From Clostridiales bacterium (GTDB lineage Bacteria; Bacillota; Clostridia; TANB77; CAG-508): a DNA stretch of 64,000 nt. The DNA is taken from positions 1 through 64,000 of the forward strand of contig JAHZIB010000001.1 in NCBI GenBank assembly GCA_019419955.1, given 5' to 3'. Below the pieces are notes generated by a model. It saw only the letters and a program-made list of their open reading frames with translations, had not been told where the DNA came from and searched no databases. Positions 8,110 through 19,695 of this stretch are shown here, piece by piece. A program made the position numbers and the translations under genes. How positions within the stretch are numbered: position 1 is the stretch's first letter; the number at the start of each line of letters is the position of its first letter.

Positions 8110-9456
8110 CTACTTATTCTCTTTTATGCTGTTTAACAATAATATTCTTGTAATACTTGCATTATATAACAACATAATCAATATACTCCAAAACATAATT
8201 GTTCCAAAACTATATGCTGGAAGCCAAGTAGCAAAAGCTAATACAATCCCAATTATTAATGCTGGAAGTAAGCTCATTAACATAGATAACATAGATTTAT
8301 TATAAGTCTTTTTATACTGTGCCAATTCTTTTTCTTGTTTGCTTAACATGTGTACAATATACATCATAAATGCAAAATTTAGTATTGCTGATATTATTAT
8401 TGCACATATTCCTTCTATAGTTAATACCAAGTTTGTAGCTCTTATTACAATTAGTATAACTGCTAAATATCCAATAAACGCTATTGCTGATAAAACTCCT
8501 AATTTTTTATATTTTATACATAAGAATAATAAAGCTATTACTAAAATTACTCCTACTACAATTGCTGGAATCATTAAGCTTTCCATTGTAATATCTGATT
8601 TAATAAATCTATTTTGCTCTACAGTATACCCTAGTGGTAATGGTCCATTATTAATTAATATAGCTATATTTGAAGCTTCTTGAATGTATTGATTTAAAGT
8701 AGCATTATCAGTAGTTGTTCCTAATGTTAAAGGTAATACTCCATTAGCTATTTCTTCATCAAATGTCGTTTGTATCAAAGTACTTCCATCTACTTTTAGT
8801 AACACTTCCTTAGAAATATCATTTCCTTCTTCATCTTTGCTTGCTACATAAGTATTGCTTATTTCCTTTAATTTTTCAATAGAATCTTCATTAAATTCAA
8901 AACTTAAATATACACTTGTTCCAGTTGTATTAGTTGAATAACCTACTTTCACATTTTTTAAATTTGAGTTATCCATAAGTACTTGTCCATTCTCATCTTC
9001 AACTGTAAATTGTCCTCTAGAATATATGAATTGAGAAGTGGTATCGGTCATGTCATCTTCTGGTAAATATATTGTTAAATCCCCATTATTTTCATTCATT
9101 CTAATTATATACTCAGATGTATTTAAGTTCTCAAATCTATTTTCAATTAGTTCCTTTGTCTTAAAATAATTATCTTTTATTAATAATTCTTCACTATTAA
9201 CAGGCACTTCTTTTTTAGTTGCTCCTTTAGTATCTGATGAAACCTCATTTCCGTTTTCATCATAATACACAGTTTCTGTTTTGTCGCTTACTCCTACTGA
9301 AATTGCTCTATGCCCATACAAATCCATTCCTAATTTATATTCTGGTAATAGGTTTTCCATAAATTTTGTGTTTTGTATGAATAACCCAACAAATGAGATT
9401 ATAGATACTAAAACAATTAATAAAATTATTAGTGTTAATTTCAACTTTCTATTCAT
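8110..9456 (-). CDS. secD: Protein translocase subunit SecD, divergent form
   Basis: 448 residues: an N-terminal membrane helix (8-28), GMDLYGHRAI near 43 corresponding to the GLDLxGG motif of SecD, a large P1-like extracytoplasmic domain (about 50-280) and five or six C-terminal helices (from 295). It lies 18 bases upstream of secF and the pair ends at the 7357-7396 hairpin. The GLDL motif has changed to GMDL and the P1 domain is strongly acidic and Asn/Thr-rich. An alternative would be another RND-type subunit, but the tandem arrangement argues for SecD. Confidence 0.82.
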   Translation of the reverse strand: MNRKLKLTLIILLIVLVSIISFVGLFIQNTKFMENLLPEYKLGMDLYGHRAISVGVSDKTETVYYDENGNEVSSDTKGATKKEVPVNSEELLIKDNYFKTKELIENRFENLNTSEYIIRMNENNGDLTIYLPEDDMTDTTSQFIYSRGQFTVEDENGQVLMDNSNLKNVKVGYSTNTTGTSVYLSFEFNEDSIEKLKEISNTYVASKDEEGNDISKEVLLKVDGSTLIQTTFDEEIANGVLPLTLGTTTDNATLNQYIQEASNIAILINNGPLPLGYTVEQNRFIKSDITMESLMIPAIVVGVILVIALLFLCIKYKKLGVLSAIAFIGYLAVILIVIRATNLVLTIEGICAIIISAILNFAFMMYIVHMLSKQEKELAQYKKTYNKSMLSMLMSLLPALIIGIVLAFATWLPAYSFGTIMFWSILIMLLYNASITRILLLNSIKENK

Positions 9457-9616
9457 TTTTTGCTACATTTCCTTATATTCATATTTAGGTTTTTGGGGCT
9501 ATACCTATAAACCCATATCACTAGACTGCTTGTCTCAAAATTAAATATATAAATAAACTTTATTTAATCATAGTATTATTTTTCACTACTCAATACTGAA
9601 TTTTTATACATGCATA

Positions 9617-10276
9617 TTATAACAATTTGGTGTCATTAATAATTAACTCAAACCAAATACCTAAGTACTTGGCTGCATGCTTACTCATCATAGTTCTATC
9701 CATGAATATTTCAAAATAATCTAGTACAGGTGAAATTTTTGTATCTATTGTCAAATTTAAAGTAGCCTTTCTTTCTTCTTTACTAATCCTAAACTCTGCA
9801 TCAGTAACAGCATAGTTGACTTTATCATGTTTGTCAAAAGTAGAAATGTTTTTATTTACAACCCTTGACCTATGTACATCTGACTTATCAGCCAAAATTA
9901 GTGCGGCAGAAATATCACTAACAGCTGTACCTGTTTGCTCATCGTGATTGCCAATAGCCATCATAATTTCTGTTCTTTTTTCAGAATCCATCCCCATTCC
10001 CTTTAATATCTGGTATGCTAATATTGCACCTGAATGTGCATGGTCCACTCTATTAACACAATTTCCAATATCGTGCATATATCCTGCAATTTTTGCAAGC
10101 TCTATTCTTTCTTCTGGATACCCTAAAGTCTCTAAAACCTCTGCTGCCCTATTAGATACAAGTGTAACATGTCTTAAAGAATGCTCTGTATAACCTAATG
10201 CATTCATTTGTCTCTGAGCACCTTCTACCAGTGCTTTTACCTCAAGATTGTTTTTAACGTCATCAAAACTTACCAT
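9617..10276 (-). CDS. HD-domain phosphohydrolase
   Basis: A 219-residue cytosolic metal-dependent phosphohydrolase. The HD motif residues are His36, His68-Asp69 (GYMHDIGN) and His79/81, with a later IGNHDEQTG segment and ILADKSDVHRSRV, matching the HDIG-like subgroup common in Clostridia. The substrate is unknown; relatives act on nucleotides or cyclic nucleotides. The ribosome site ACGGAGGA lies seven bases before the ATG. It lies 160 bases upstream of secD on the same strand, an order seen in related genomes. Confidence 0.88.
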   Translation of the reverse strand: MVSFDDVKNNLEVKALVEGAQRQMNALGYTEHSLRHVTLVSNRAAEVLETLGYPEERIELAKIAGYMHDIGNCVNRVDHAHSGAILAYQILKGMGMDSEKRTEIMMAIGNHDEQTGTAVSDISAALILADKSDVHRSRVVNKNISTFDKHDKVNYAVTDAEFRISKEERKATLNLTIDTKISPVLDYFEIFMDRTMMSKHAAKYLGIWFELIINDTKLL

Positions 10277-10416
10277 AACATCCTCCGTAATTTTTATGTA
10301 CTGTATTATTTTACATTAAATTATATAAAATATCAACTGTTTTCCAATACTTTTTCACATAATTTTTCTCGTCAACATTTTTTATATTACGCCCCTAAAA
10401 TATAGAAGAATTTTCC

Positions 10417-10836
10417 TCACTTTATATTAACGCCAATAACTCCGCCTACCATTCCAGTAACAGCTCCTACTATTAGCATAATTATAGAATTAAGGTTAAA
10501 TTCAAACCCTACAAGCATTATACTAGAAATTATATACAAGACAGCCATATAAATAAAACCAACTAAAAATCCATTTAACATTCCACGACTTTTTATACTT
10601 ACTGTACTCATTGAACTACCTATTAAAATACTTATACCTGTTATTACCAAGACTACAGGTACCATAGTCGACTCCGAAATACTTGTTGTTGAAAGCAATA
10701 TTGCATATATACTCAATAATATAAGAGTTAAAACAATTGCTATAGCACTACCTTTTATTATTTTGATAATATTATTATTTTTTTCTTTTGCAGATATATT
10801 CTTCTCCTTTAAAAAATTTAAGTTTGCAATATCCAT
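10417..10836 (-). CDS. TIGR04086-type membrane protein
   Basis: 139 residues with four predicted membrane helices (about 28-50, 60-78, 88-112, 118-138) and a Gly-rich C-terminus GMVGGVIGVN. Length, four-helix layout and position near tgt and secDF match the uncharacterised TIGR04086 family of Clostridia. The function is unknown. The ribosome site GGGAGG lies upstream of an ATG cluster, so the exact start could shift by a few codons. Confidence 0.65.
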   Translation of the reverse strand: MDIANLNFLKEKNISAKEKNNNIIKIIKGSAIAIVLTLILLSIYAILLSTTSISESTMVPVVLVITGISILIGSSMSTVSIKSRGMLNGFLVGFIYMAVLYIISSIMLVGFEFNLNSIIMLIVGAVTGMVGGVIGVNIK

Positions 10837-10953
10837 TTTTCATCATTCCTCCCAATATCATTCTTTTCACATTTATATGCTTTCGAAATCATTTTTATGT
10901 CATACCATACTTTCCTAGTTACTAGACATAATAATTTAATATTCTTGTATATC

Positions 10954-10988
10954 CAAAACCCTTGTGTCTCTTTCCAGAGTATATTTGT
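10954..10988. repeat. Repeat family R3, short copy
   Basis: The block AACCCTTGTGTCTC..CCAGAGTATAT is matched at 44196-44230. It lies in the 410-base gap between the TIGR04086-type gene and the WG-repeat gene. The rest of this gap holds an inverted repeat and an R1 copy; no coding sequence is convincing. Confidence 0.5.
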
Positions 10989-11050
10989 TTCAAATATCAT
11001 ATAATTTTTATTGCATAGGAACTTTCGCCTGAAATTTCCGGAGTCACAAG

Positions 11051-11084
11051 AGAGCCATGCAATTTTAACTAATTGCATGGCTCT
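11051..11084. repeat. Perfect 14-base inverted repeat
   Basis: AGAGCCATGCAATT is followed six bases later by its exact reverse complement. It could act as a terminator or protein site, but neither strand shows a good T run after it. Confidence 0.8.
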
Positions 11085-11091
11085 TATCTCA

Positions 11092-11230
11092 TTGTATAGA
11101 AAAATCGAATTTTTGCTTCATATTTCAGTACTTATAATGTTTTTCCGTATACAACAAGGTTAGGTTGCCTTGGACTGTGCATATTTGCGAAACGAAATGC
11201 ACATGTAGCAAAACTACTTTTCTTATTATT
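11092..11230. repeat. Repeat family R1, long copy 2
   Basis: About 140 bases that match 22930-23061 in inverted orientation: ATTGTATAG, AAAATCGA.TTTTTGC, AGTACTTATAA, CGTATACAACAAGGTTA, then the TGTGCATAT..CGCGAA-like hairpin ending ATGCACATG. It ends about 15 bases beyond the stop of the WG-repeat gene. Confidence 0.85.
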
Positions 11231-11246
11231 GTTTTGTCAAGGAAAT

Positions 11247-12743
11247 CTATTGTTCCGGATTTACTCCTATTACAGTATTTGCATTGGAATTTACTGTACT
11301 TTGTTCTTGTGGCATAGTATTTGTGTCCATTACTGCATTTGCAGTCTCATTAGGAGTATTTGTATTCTGATGCATCTCTTGATGTGATGGAACAACAAAC
11401 TGCTCAAAATAGTCTTTTAAATAGTATGTTTCTGGTACTTCTACAGTTTTACCATCTTGTTCTTCTTTTCTTGTAAATGTCATATAAAACTGATCTTGAC
11501 CTGATACAGTTACTGAATATACTGAATCCAACATAAAAGGTATATAGAGTTCTCCGCGTGAACTAATAATTCCATATTTATCATTTTCCCCAAGAACAAT
11601 AGCTTCATATTCAGGTATTATTATAACATTATTATTCATACTATTAGATTGTGTTCCACTAACGCATCCCATTTCTGTATATTTTACTGGAACAATTTGT
11701 TTTCCATTCACATCAAATATGCCCCATTTGTCTCCTTGTTTTACTGGAATACAATTATCAAAAAGTATATATGGGTTTTCTATTCCGTTTGTATTAAATT
11801 TACTTTCATCTATACCGATTTCATCATATTCGAGATAAACTACTATATTTCCATTTTGATTAATAATACCATACTTACTTTCATTATTTACTAAATAGTA
11901 GTTAAGTTCACTACTTATTTGTTTTATCTCATTATAGTTTGGCTCTATTTTAGTAGTACCATCAGATGATAAAATTCCCATCTTTTTTTCATCAGTTGTA
12001 ACTGTGAATTCTTTGCTTTCCTCTTTAAAAATAATATTTGAATATTTTGCTCCTATTATCTCATTCCCCTGTGCATCAATTACACCATAATGCTCGTCTT
12101 CACTCATAACAACTATTAAACCATATATTAAAGCCTTTTTATTGTTAAAATTTGCATCTTCACTTATAATATCTGCATTTGGATACATTGAACTATATCG
12201 GTTTACTATATAGTCTAATGAAAGTACAGAAATTTTATTATTATCTGAATTATATTGTATAATACTGTTTGTCCCTAAAGCCATTCCAGATGCTATTACA
12301 TATAATTTATTATTTATAAGCCTCACAGGTTCATCTATTGTAAAGTATTCATAGTCTTCATTTATAGTTGCTTTTTTATACATAGTGCTCGAATTTAAAG
12401 AATATGATGCTGTTTCATTTGTGTTACTTATATAGCATTTTGTTGTGTCTTCTGAATATTTTGTTTTATAATCTCCATTGTAAGCTGTGTATCCCATTAG
12501 AGAGGCAAAGTCTTTAATTGCTACATAAACTTTTCCATCTTCTATAACAAATAAATCGCTTGAAAAACTTTTACTACTATTATCAATACTTAATTTCAAT
12601 GTTTCTTTTTCTGCTTTAAGAATTAAAAATAGCAGAATTCCACAAATAATTAGTAGTAAAGCAATTAAACTTACAATAATTATCATTATTGTCTTTGTTT
12701 TCTTCTTTTTCTGTATCATCTCTTCATTTTCTAATAAATTCAT
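11247..12743 (-). CDS. Membrane-anchored WG-repeat protein
   Basis: The best start is the ATG at 12743, six bases after GGAGG. It has a short basic cytosolic tail, one membrane helix (about residues 19-43), a copper-amine-oxidase-stalk-like region (about 50-200, DGKVYVAIKDFASLMGY) and then at least five WG-type repeats (HYGVIDAQGNEI, KMGILSSDGTTKI, KYGIINQNGNIV, KWGIFDVNGKQIVP, KYGIISSRGELYIPF). The C-terminal 50 residues are Asn/Thr/Gln-rich and low complexity. Probably extracellular; WG repeats are binding scaffolds and no enzyme activity is evident. It lies downstream of tgt and ends at an R1 repeat. Confidence 0.85.
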   Translation of the reverse strand: MNLLENEEMIQKKKKTKTIMIIIVSLIALLLIICGILLFLILKAEKETLKLSIDNSSKSFSSDLFVIEDGKVYVAIKDFASLMGYTAYNGDYKTKYSEDTTKCYISNTNETASYSLNSSTMYKKATINEDYEYFTIDEPVRLINNKLYVIASGMALGTNSIIQYNSDNNKISVLSLDYIVNRYSSMYPNADIISEDANFNNKKALIYGLIVVMSEDEHYGVIDAQGNEIIGAKYSNIIFKEESKEFTVTTDEKKMGILSSDGTTKIEPNYNEIKQISSELNYYLVNNESKYGIINQNGNIVVYLEYDEIGIDESKFNTNGIENPYILFDNCIPVKQGDKWGIFDVNGKQIVPVKYTEMGCVSGTQSNSMNNNVIIIPEYEAIVLGENDKYGIISSRGELYIPFMLDSVYSVTVSGQDQFYMTFTRKEEQDGKTVEVPETYYLKDYFEQFVVPSHQEMHQNTNTPNETANAVMDTNTMPQEQSTVNSNANTVIGVNPEQ

Positions 12744-12799
12744 ATTAACCTCCATATGAGCTAATTTTAACAAGAAAAAAATGCTTATAATTACTCTTT

Positions 12800-13934
<1,135 letters not shown>

Positions 13935-13949
13935 TTAAACCTTGCTATT

Positions 13950-14972
13950 TCAGCTGATATACATAGCATCTCCAAAACTAAAAAATCTATACTTCTCCCT
14001 GACCGCTTCTTCATATGCTTTAAGCACAAATTCGTTTCCTGCTAAAGCAGATACTAGCATCAGCAAGGTTGATTGTGGTAAATGGAAATTCGTTATAAGC
14101 CCATCTATACACTTGAACTTATATCCTGGATAAATAAATATTTTTGTATCTCCTTCAGTAGGTTTAACCATGCCATCTTCTTCTGCAATTGTTTCTAGAA
14201 CCCTACAAGATGTTGTTCCAACTGCAATTACTCTCTTCCCTGCTTTTTTTGCTTGATTTATTTTTTCTGTATCTTCTTCTTTAATATAAAAATGTTCAGA
14301 ATGCATTTCATGTTCTTCTACCTTTTCTTCTTTCACTGGCCTAAATGTTCCTATTCCGACATGTAAAGTAACATTCGCAATATTAATTCCCTTTTTTTCA
14401 ATTTCTCTTAATAGTTCTGGTGTAAAATGTAAACCTGCTGTAGGAGCAGCTGCCGAACCATCATATTTTGCATAAACAGTTTGGTATCTGTCTCTATCTT
14501 GTAATTGCTCATGTATATATGGTGGAAGGGGCATTAATCCAATTTTGTCTAAAATTTCATTAAAAATACCATTGTATTCAAACTTCACCTTTCTTGTACC
14601 ACCAGGCATTAGTTCTAAAATTTCTGCCTTTAACAAACCATCTCCGAATATGACTTTAGCTCCAACACGAAGTTTATTCCCTGGTCTTACAATGCTTTCC
14701 CAGATATCTCCTTCTATATTATTTAATAAAAGGAATTCGATATTTGCCCCTGTTTCCTTTTTGCCATATATACGCGCGGGTATTACTTTTGTATTATTTC
14801 TTACTAAGCAATCCCCAGGTTCTAAATAATTTATTATATCTTTAAATACCTTATGTTCGATTGTCTGCTTCTGCCTGTTTAAAATCATTAACCTTGACTC
14901 GTCCCTCTTTTTTATTGGTACTTGTGCAATTAATTCTTCTGGCAATTCATAATTAAATTCGGATACATTCAT
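13950..14972 (-). CDS. queA: S-adenosylmethionine:tRNA ribosyltransferase-isomerase
   Basis: Transfers the ribose of SAM onto preQ1 in tRNA to make epoxyqueuosine, the step after Tgt. 340 residues of normal length: [12 protein letters not shown] at the N-terminus, [23 protein letters not shown], the [10 protein letters not shown] signature near residue 170, VGIGTFRPV and the C-terminal [15 protein letters not shown] and GDAM. The ribosome site AAAGGAA lies nine bases before the ATG. It is the first gene of the queA-tgt operon. Confidence 0.97.
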   Translation of the reverse strand: MNVSEFNYELPEELIAQVPIKKRDESRLMILNRQKQTIEHKVFKDIINYLEPGDCLVRNNTKVIPARIYGKKETGANIEFLLLNNIEGDIWESIVRPGNKLRVGAKVIFGDGLLKAEILELMPGGTRKVKFEYNGIFNEILDKIGLMPLPPYIHEQLQDRDRYQTVYAKYDGSAAAPTAGLHFTPELLREIEKKGINIANVTLHVGIGTFRPVKEEKVEEHEMHSEHFYIKEEDTEKINQAKKAGKRVIAVGTTSCRVLETIAEEDGMVKPTEGDTKIFIYPGYKFKCIDGLITNFHLPQSTLLMLVSALAGNEFVLKAYEEAVREKYRFFSFGDAMYIS

Positions 14973-15048
14973 GTTTTTTCATTCCTTTCTCAGAGCACAA
15001 ATCTATTTGGATGTCCATATTATTAGATATCACAAATACAAAAGTTAA

Positions 15049-16384
15049 TCAAAAATAACGTTCTGGTAACATTTTGATTCTTGAAATAATACTACGTATC
15101 TCCTCAATAATATTGTGAGGCTCATCTAAGTAATCTAGTTCTATTGAATATGCAAAATTACTCTCATGTATTGGCTTAGAAGAATATGCAAATTCAGATA
15201 ATCCTTTATCCTTCGCATTTTTTATCGTATTTTGCATATAGTCACTATACCATTCCTTCAATCCATATATATCTGAATTCTCATACCCATATTGCTCATA
15301 GTTATGCAAATCTGCAATTTGATTCCCATTCTCTTTCTCGTTTCTTTCGAGTGTATGCAAAAATTCATGTAAAAAAACTTCCTCTGGAAACTTATTTGTA
15401 CTAGAATATTGATATATATTACTTCTTCTGTCATCTGGAAGCCTTATATTAGAGTATCCAATCTGGCTATATTCCATTGCTCCGCAATCCTATCCAATCA
15501 TGTACTAGCACTTCATCGCTTTTATTTAAGTCTCCCGTTCTAATTGCAACATAAATATAGTCATATTCTTTTTCGTCCATATATGGCTCTATAAGTTCTT
15601 GAACGTCACCTGGCGAAACATAGTATTCATTTTCCTCATCATATGAAATATCAGTTAGTGGCTTATTAATTTCAATAATATCATATGAAATAGTCATCTT
15701 CCCACCGCTAATTTGTGAAATATTATTTTTTAACCTTCTTATATTATCTTCAACTGTTACAATATCTCCTTCAGACATTTCGAGCTTTACTCTTCTATTC
15801 TCAGAAATATTCACATCAATATTTTTTATGATGAAACATGCCATATTCCAATTTTTATCTGTATCTACTGAACCCTCCTCTATTTTAAAGTCCGAAAACC
15901 ATGCTGTTCCCTTACTATACTCATTATATCCTCCAAGTCTAAATCCTATCTGTACTGTACTTCTACCATTTGAATTAAACATCAATGTTAGTTTAGTCCA
16001 ATCATTTGTACCTGAAACAGCATCTGAAGCTTCCGTAGTTTGATTGATAGCAATTTGAGCTCCACCTGTATGGCTGTTTTCTTCATTTTCTATACTATCT
16101 GTTTTAACCATACATGTAACTTTATATGCAGTATATGGAATTACATTTATTTCTTTATAGAACATAGCATCATTATATTCTTTATTTTCAATTTTATAGC
16201 TATGCATATCTGAATAAGTAACTTCAGAATCTCTAGTAAATGTTGTTTTCCCCGTCTCTCGAACGCCCTTAACATAGTCATAATAATTATATGTGCTGTA
16301 TATATTTATGCCAACCCAAATTATAATTATTATAACTATGAAATATATTATACTTCTTAATCTAATTCTCCCTCTATTGCTCAT
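15049..16384 (-). CDS. Membrane-anchored HExxH protein with carbohydrate-binding-like domain, +1 recoded at CGG
   Basis: Residues 10-28 form a membrane anchor; residues about 60-200 resemble a jelly-roll carbohydrate-binding module (KVTCMVKTDS, WTKLTLMFNSNGRSTVQIGFRLGGY, AWFSDFKIEEG). Codon 301 is CGG (15482-15484). In the zero frame only four more codons follow before TAG at 15467. Reading CGGA (15481-15484) as one residue continues Trp-Ile-Gly-Leu-x-Ala-Met-Glu-Tyr into a 144-residue region with EEVFLHEFLHTLE, a zincin HExxH motif. The C-terminal half alone lacks any start site, and the joined protein is 444 residues. The gene begins two bases before ileS ends, so it is expressed after ileS. 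Substrate unknown; likely an extracellular zinc peptidase or glycan-bound protease. Confidence 0.78.
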
Positions 16385-16385
16385 T

Positions 16386-19160
16386 TTATCCTTTCATGTT
16401 TTCACTACATCTATGACAGATTGTAGGATTTTCTTTATCTTCTCCAACGGTCTCAGAATACATCCAGCATCTTTCACATTTTTCTCCAGGAGCTTGCTCT
16501 ACTTTTACACCTAATTTTATTTCATCTTTTCTTTCATTTTGCTTAATCTCTAATGCTGATATTATAAACACTGTTTGTAAAAGTTCTTTATTCTCTTCTA
16601 AGAATTTATATTGTTCTCCTTCTGCATATATTGTAACCTTTGCATTTAATGAATGTCCAATTGTCTTTTCAGCTCTTGCATTTTCTAATTCCTTTGCAAC
16701 AATATCTTTTATCTTAATTATTTGTTCCCATTTCTCTGTTAGCATTTTATTATCATATTCTTCATTAACTTCTGGAAAATCTGTAAGCATTACGCTTTCT
16801 ACTTTTTCCCCATTATTATGAGTCATTGCTCCCCAAATTTCCTCAGCTGTAAATGGTATCATTGGAGCTAATAATTTAACTAAAGCATCTAATATAATGT
16901 ACATTGTAGTCTGTGCAGACCTTCTCTCCCTAGATTCCTTTTTATAGGTATATAATCTATCTTTTATTATGTCTAGGTAAAAATTACTCATATCTATTAC
17001 ACAGAATTGATTTATATCATGATAACAATTGTTAAATGTATAGTTGTTATAATTCTTAATTGCACTTCTGATCAATTTGTTTAATCTTGTTAAAGCCCAT
17101 TTATCTATTTCTTCCAAATTCTCATATTTCACTGGCTCATCTGGATTATAGTCAGCTGTATTTCCTAATATATATCTTGCTGTGTTTCTTATCTTTCTAT
17201 ACACTTCTGATATTTGTTTTAATATATCGTCTGATAAGCTAACTTCTCCTGTATAATCTGCAGAAAGTGCCCAAAGTCTTAAAATATCTGCTCCATATTT
17301 ATCTGCTACATCACTAGGTGCAACACCATTTCCCAGACTCTTAGACATTTTTCTTCCTTGTCCGTCAGTAACAAAACCATGTGTTAATACTTGTTTATAT
17401 GGTGCAATTCCATTTGTAGCAACAGATGTAAGTAGAGAAGATTGGAACCATCCTCTATATTGGTCATTTCCTTCTAAATACAAATCTGCTGGGTATTTTA
17501 GTCCTCTTTCTACTAACACACTTTGATGAGTCGAACCAGAGTCGAACCAAACATCCATAATATCTGTTTCTTTTTTAAAGTTTGTGCAACCACATTCTTC
17601 ACATTTAGCACCTTCTGGCATAAGTTCCTTTTCTGGCAAGTCATACCAAGCATTTGAACCTCTTTCTTTAAAAATATCTTGTATTTTCTTTATTGACTCT
17701 TCTGTTACATAAGGCTTTTTGCAATCTTCACAATAGAATATTGGAAGTGGAACTCCCCATGTACGTTGTCTTGAAATACACCAATCATTTCTATCTCTTA
17801 CCATACTTGCAATTCTTTCTTCTCCCCAAGTAGGTATCCATTTCACACTTTTTATTGCTTCTAACGCCTCTTTTCTAAAGCCATCGACAGATGCAAACCA
17901 TTGATCTGTAGCCCTGTAAATTACAGGTTTTTTACATCTCCAACAGTGTGGATAAGAGTGACTTATTTTTGTCTCTTTTAGTAGATAACCATTTTGCTCA
18001 AGCCATTTTGTAATTTCCTTATTTGATTTAGCATAATACATTCCGGCAAAAGGTCCAGCACCTTCTGTTTGATGCCCTTTCTCATCTACTGTAACAACTA
18101 TACCAAGATTGTTCTTTAAACCTGCCAAATAATCTTCTTTACCATATCCTGGTGCAGAGTGAACAGCACCTGTTCCTTCTGTAAGTTGAACATCTATAGT
18201 ATCCTCACTACCAAGTATTACAATAGAATCTCTATCTAAAAATGGATGCTTACAAAGTATTCCTTCTAAATCTTTACCTTTAAATTTCTGAATTTCTTTG
18301 TAATCCGTAATTTCGGCTATTTCCATAACTTTCTTTACGAGCTCAGTTGCCATAATATATCTTTCATTATTAGCCTCTACCAGACTATATTCAAACTCTT
18401 CTCCAATAGCAATACCTAAATTTCCTGGAAGAGTCCATGGCGTTGTAGTCCAAATTACAATAGAAGTGTTTTTCTCATCAAATAATCCTTTTGAATCTTT
18501 AACTGGAAATTTAACATATATTGATGAACCTGTAACATCCTTATATTCTATCTCTGCCTCTGCCAAAGCTGTTTCACAATCTGTACACCAATAAACTGGC
18601 TTAAGTCCTTTATATATATATCCTTTCTTGTACATGTCTCCAAATACGCCAATTTGTCTAGCTTCCATTTTAGGATCATAAGTTACATATGGATGCTCCC
18701 AATCACCCAAAACTCCCAATCTTTTAAAACCTTCTGTTTGTACTTCTTTATATTGGCTTGTAAATTCCTTACAAGTATCTCTGAATTTCGTAACAGGTAT
18801 ATTATTTCTGTCTAAACCTAACTTTTCTATGGCTTTTTTCTCTGTTGGCATACCATGAGTATCATATCCGGGGATATATGGAGCATAATACCCTTTCATA
18901 GATTTATACCTTACAATAGTATCTTTTAATATCTTATTTAGAGCATGACCTGCATGTATTTCTCCATTTGCATATGGAGGACCATCATGCAATATAAAGC
19001 TATCATGCCCCTCATTTTTCCTCAATATCTTTTCATATAGTCCATTTTCAAAAATATTTTTTTGAATTTCAGGTTCCCTCTCAGGTAAATTTGCTCTCAT
19101 TGGAAAATCTGTTTTTGGCAAATTTAATGTTTTTCCATAATCTTTCTTTTCTTCACTCAT
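16386..19160 (-). CDS. ileS: Isoleucyl-tRNA synthetase
   Basis: Charges tRNA-Ile. 924 residues of normal bacterial type: HDGPPYANGEIHAGHA with the HIGH-like signature near residues 56-71, the CP1 editing domain (TTPWTLPGN, GTGAVHSAPGYG), the SWCISRQR-like DWCISRQRTWG, the KMSKS loop in GRKMSKSLGN near 605, and a C-terminal zinc site CERCW..C..CxRC that carries the bacterial type. It has an AAGGAGG ribosome site. Expression should be set by the T-box leader just upstream. Confidence 0.98.
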   Translation of the reverse strand: MSEEKKDYGKTLNLPKTDFPMRANLPEREPEIQKNIFENGLYEKILRKNEGHDSFILHDGPPYANGEIHAGHALNKILKDTIVRYKSMKGYYAPYIPGYDTHGMPTEKKAIEKLGLDRNNIPVTKFRDTCKEFTSQYKEVQTEGFKRLGVLGDWEHPYVTYDPKMEARQIGVFGDMYKKGYIYKGLKPVYWCTDCETALAEAEIEYKDVTGSSIYVKFPVKDSKGLFDEKNTSIVIWTTTPWTLPGNLGIAIGEEFEYSLVEANNERYIMATELVKKVMEIAEITDYKEIQKFKGKDLEGILCKHPFLDRDSIVILGSEDTIDVQLTEGTGAVHSAPGYGKEDYLAGLKNNLGIVVTVDEKGHQTEGAGPFAGMYYAKSNKEITKWLEQNGYLLKETKISHSYPHCWRCKKPVIYRATDQWFASVDGFRKEALEAIKSVKWIPTWGEERIASMVRDRNDWCISRQRTWGVPLPIFYCEDCKKPYVTEESIKKIQDIFKERGSNAWYDLPEKELMPEGAKCEECGCTNFKKETDIMDVWFDSGSTHQSVLVERGLKYPADLYLEGNDQYRGWFQSSLLTSVATNGIAPYKQVLTHGFVTDGQGRKMSKSLGNGVAPSDVADKYGADILRLWALSADYTGEVSLSDDILKQISEVYRKIRNTARYILGNTADYNPDEPVKYENLEEIDKWALTRLNKLIRSAIKNYNNYTFNNCYHDINQFCVIDMSNFYLDIIKDRLYTYKKESRERRSAQTTMYIILDALVKLLAPMIPFTAEEIWGAMTHNNGEKVESVMLTDFPEVNEEYDNKMLTEKWEQIIKIKDIVAKELENARAEKTIGHSLNAKVTIYAEGEQYKFLEENKELLQTVFIISALEIKQNERKDEIKLGVKVEQAPGEKCERCWMYSETVGEDKENPTICHRCSENMKG

Positions 19161-19267
19161 ACAAAAACCTCCTTGTTTTTAATGTAATACAAAATTAGAC
19201 TCTTTATATCGCATCCGCATGTATACATATATTTGTAATAGTTATATGAAATACATTTCTTATAACT

Positions 19268-19556
19268 GAACAAAAAAAGCTACTTCAATCACATAGGACG
19301 AAATAGCTTTTACTTCCGCGGTACCACCTAATTTAAAAGAATATATTATTTGCATGTATGCACTTTTTTGTACATGCATCATATACGCACACACAATAAT
19401 CAAAACATGTTATAATTCTTTTCTCTCAATTCCTTTTAACGCAAGGTTTACGTCTTAATTTACTAGGCTTTAATACCTTTCAAAAAAGCTACTAAAAGGT
19501 GATAACAAATATATACTTGATTTACCAATTCTCAGCTTACTTGGCTCTCTGTAAAA
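19268..19556 (-). promoter_or_regulatory. T-box riboswitch upstream of ileS
   Basis: On the minus strand the leader runs from AGAGAGCCAAGTAAGCTGAG (stem I start) to the T-box bulge AGGTGGTACCGCGG (19315-19330) and then an AAAAGCTATTTCG..GAAGTAGC terminator stem with seven T (19272-19311). An ATC triplet (19501-19503) sits in the region expected for the specifier and would match isoleucine. Uncharged tRNA-Ile would stabilise the antiterminator and allow ileS transcription. The T-box and terminator are clear; the specifier assignment is tentative. Confidence 0.93.
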
Positions 19557-19695
19557 TATTATATATTTATCTTGTCCTTTATTATTGTATTTATATTTGA
19601 CAAATATTATATTAACATATCTTAACATAAAGTTCAATAGTTTTTAAAAAATTTTTTCATTAGTGGAGTTACAGGATAATGGTGGTTACCATATT

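Noticed and set aside
10818..11078. An 86-codon open frame on the minus strand
   Set aside because: It runs through repeat sequence and the perfect inverted repeat, has no family pattern and no ribosome site.
15049..15477. A separate 142-residue gene with an HExxH motif
   Set aside because: No ribosome site before its ATG and its sequence continues the upstream protein after CGGA.
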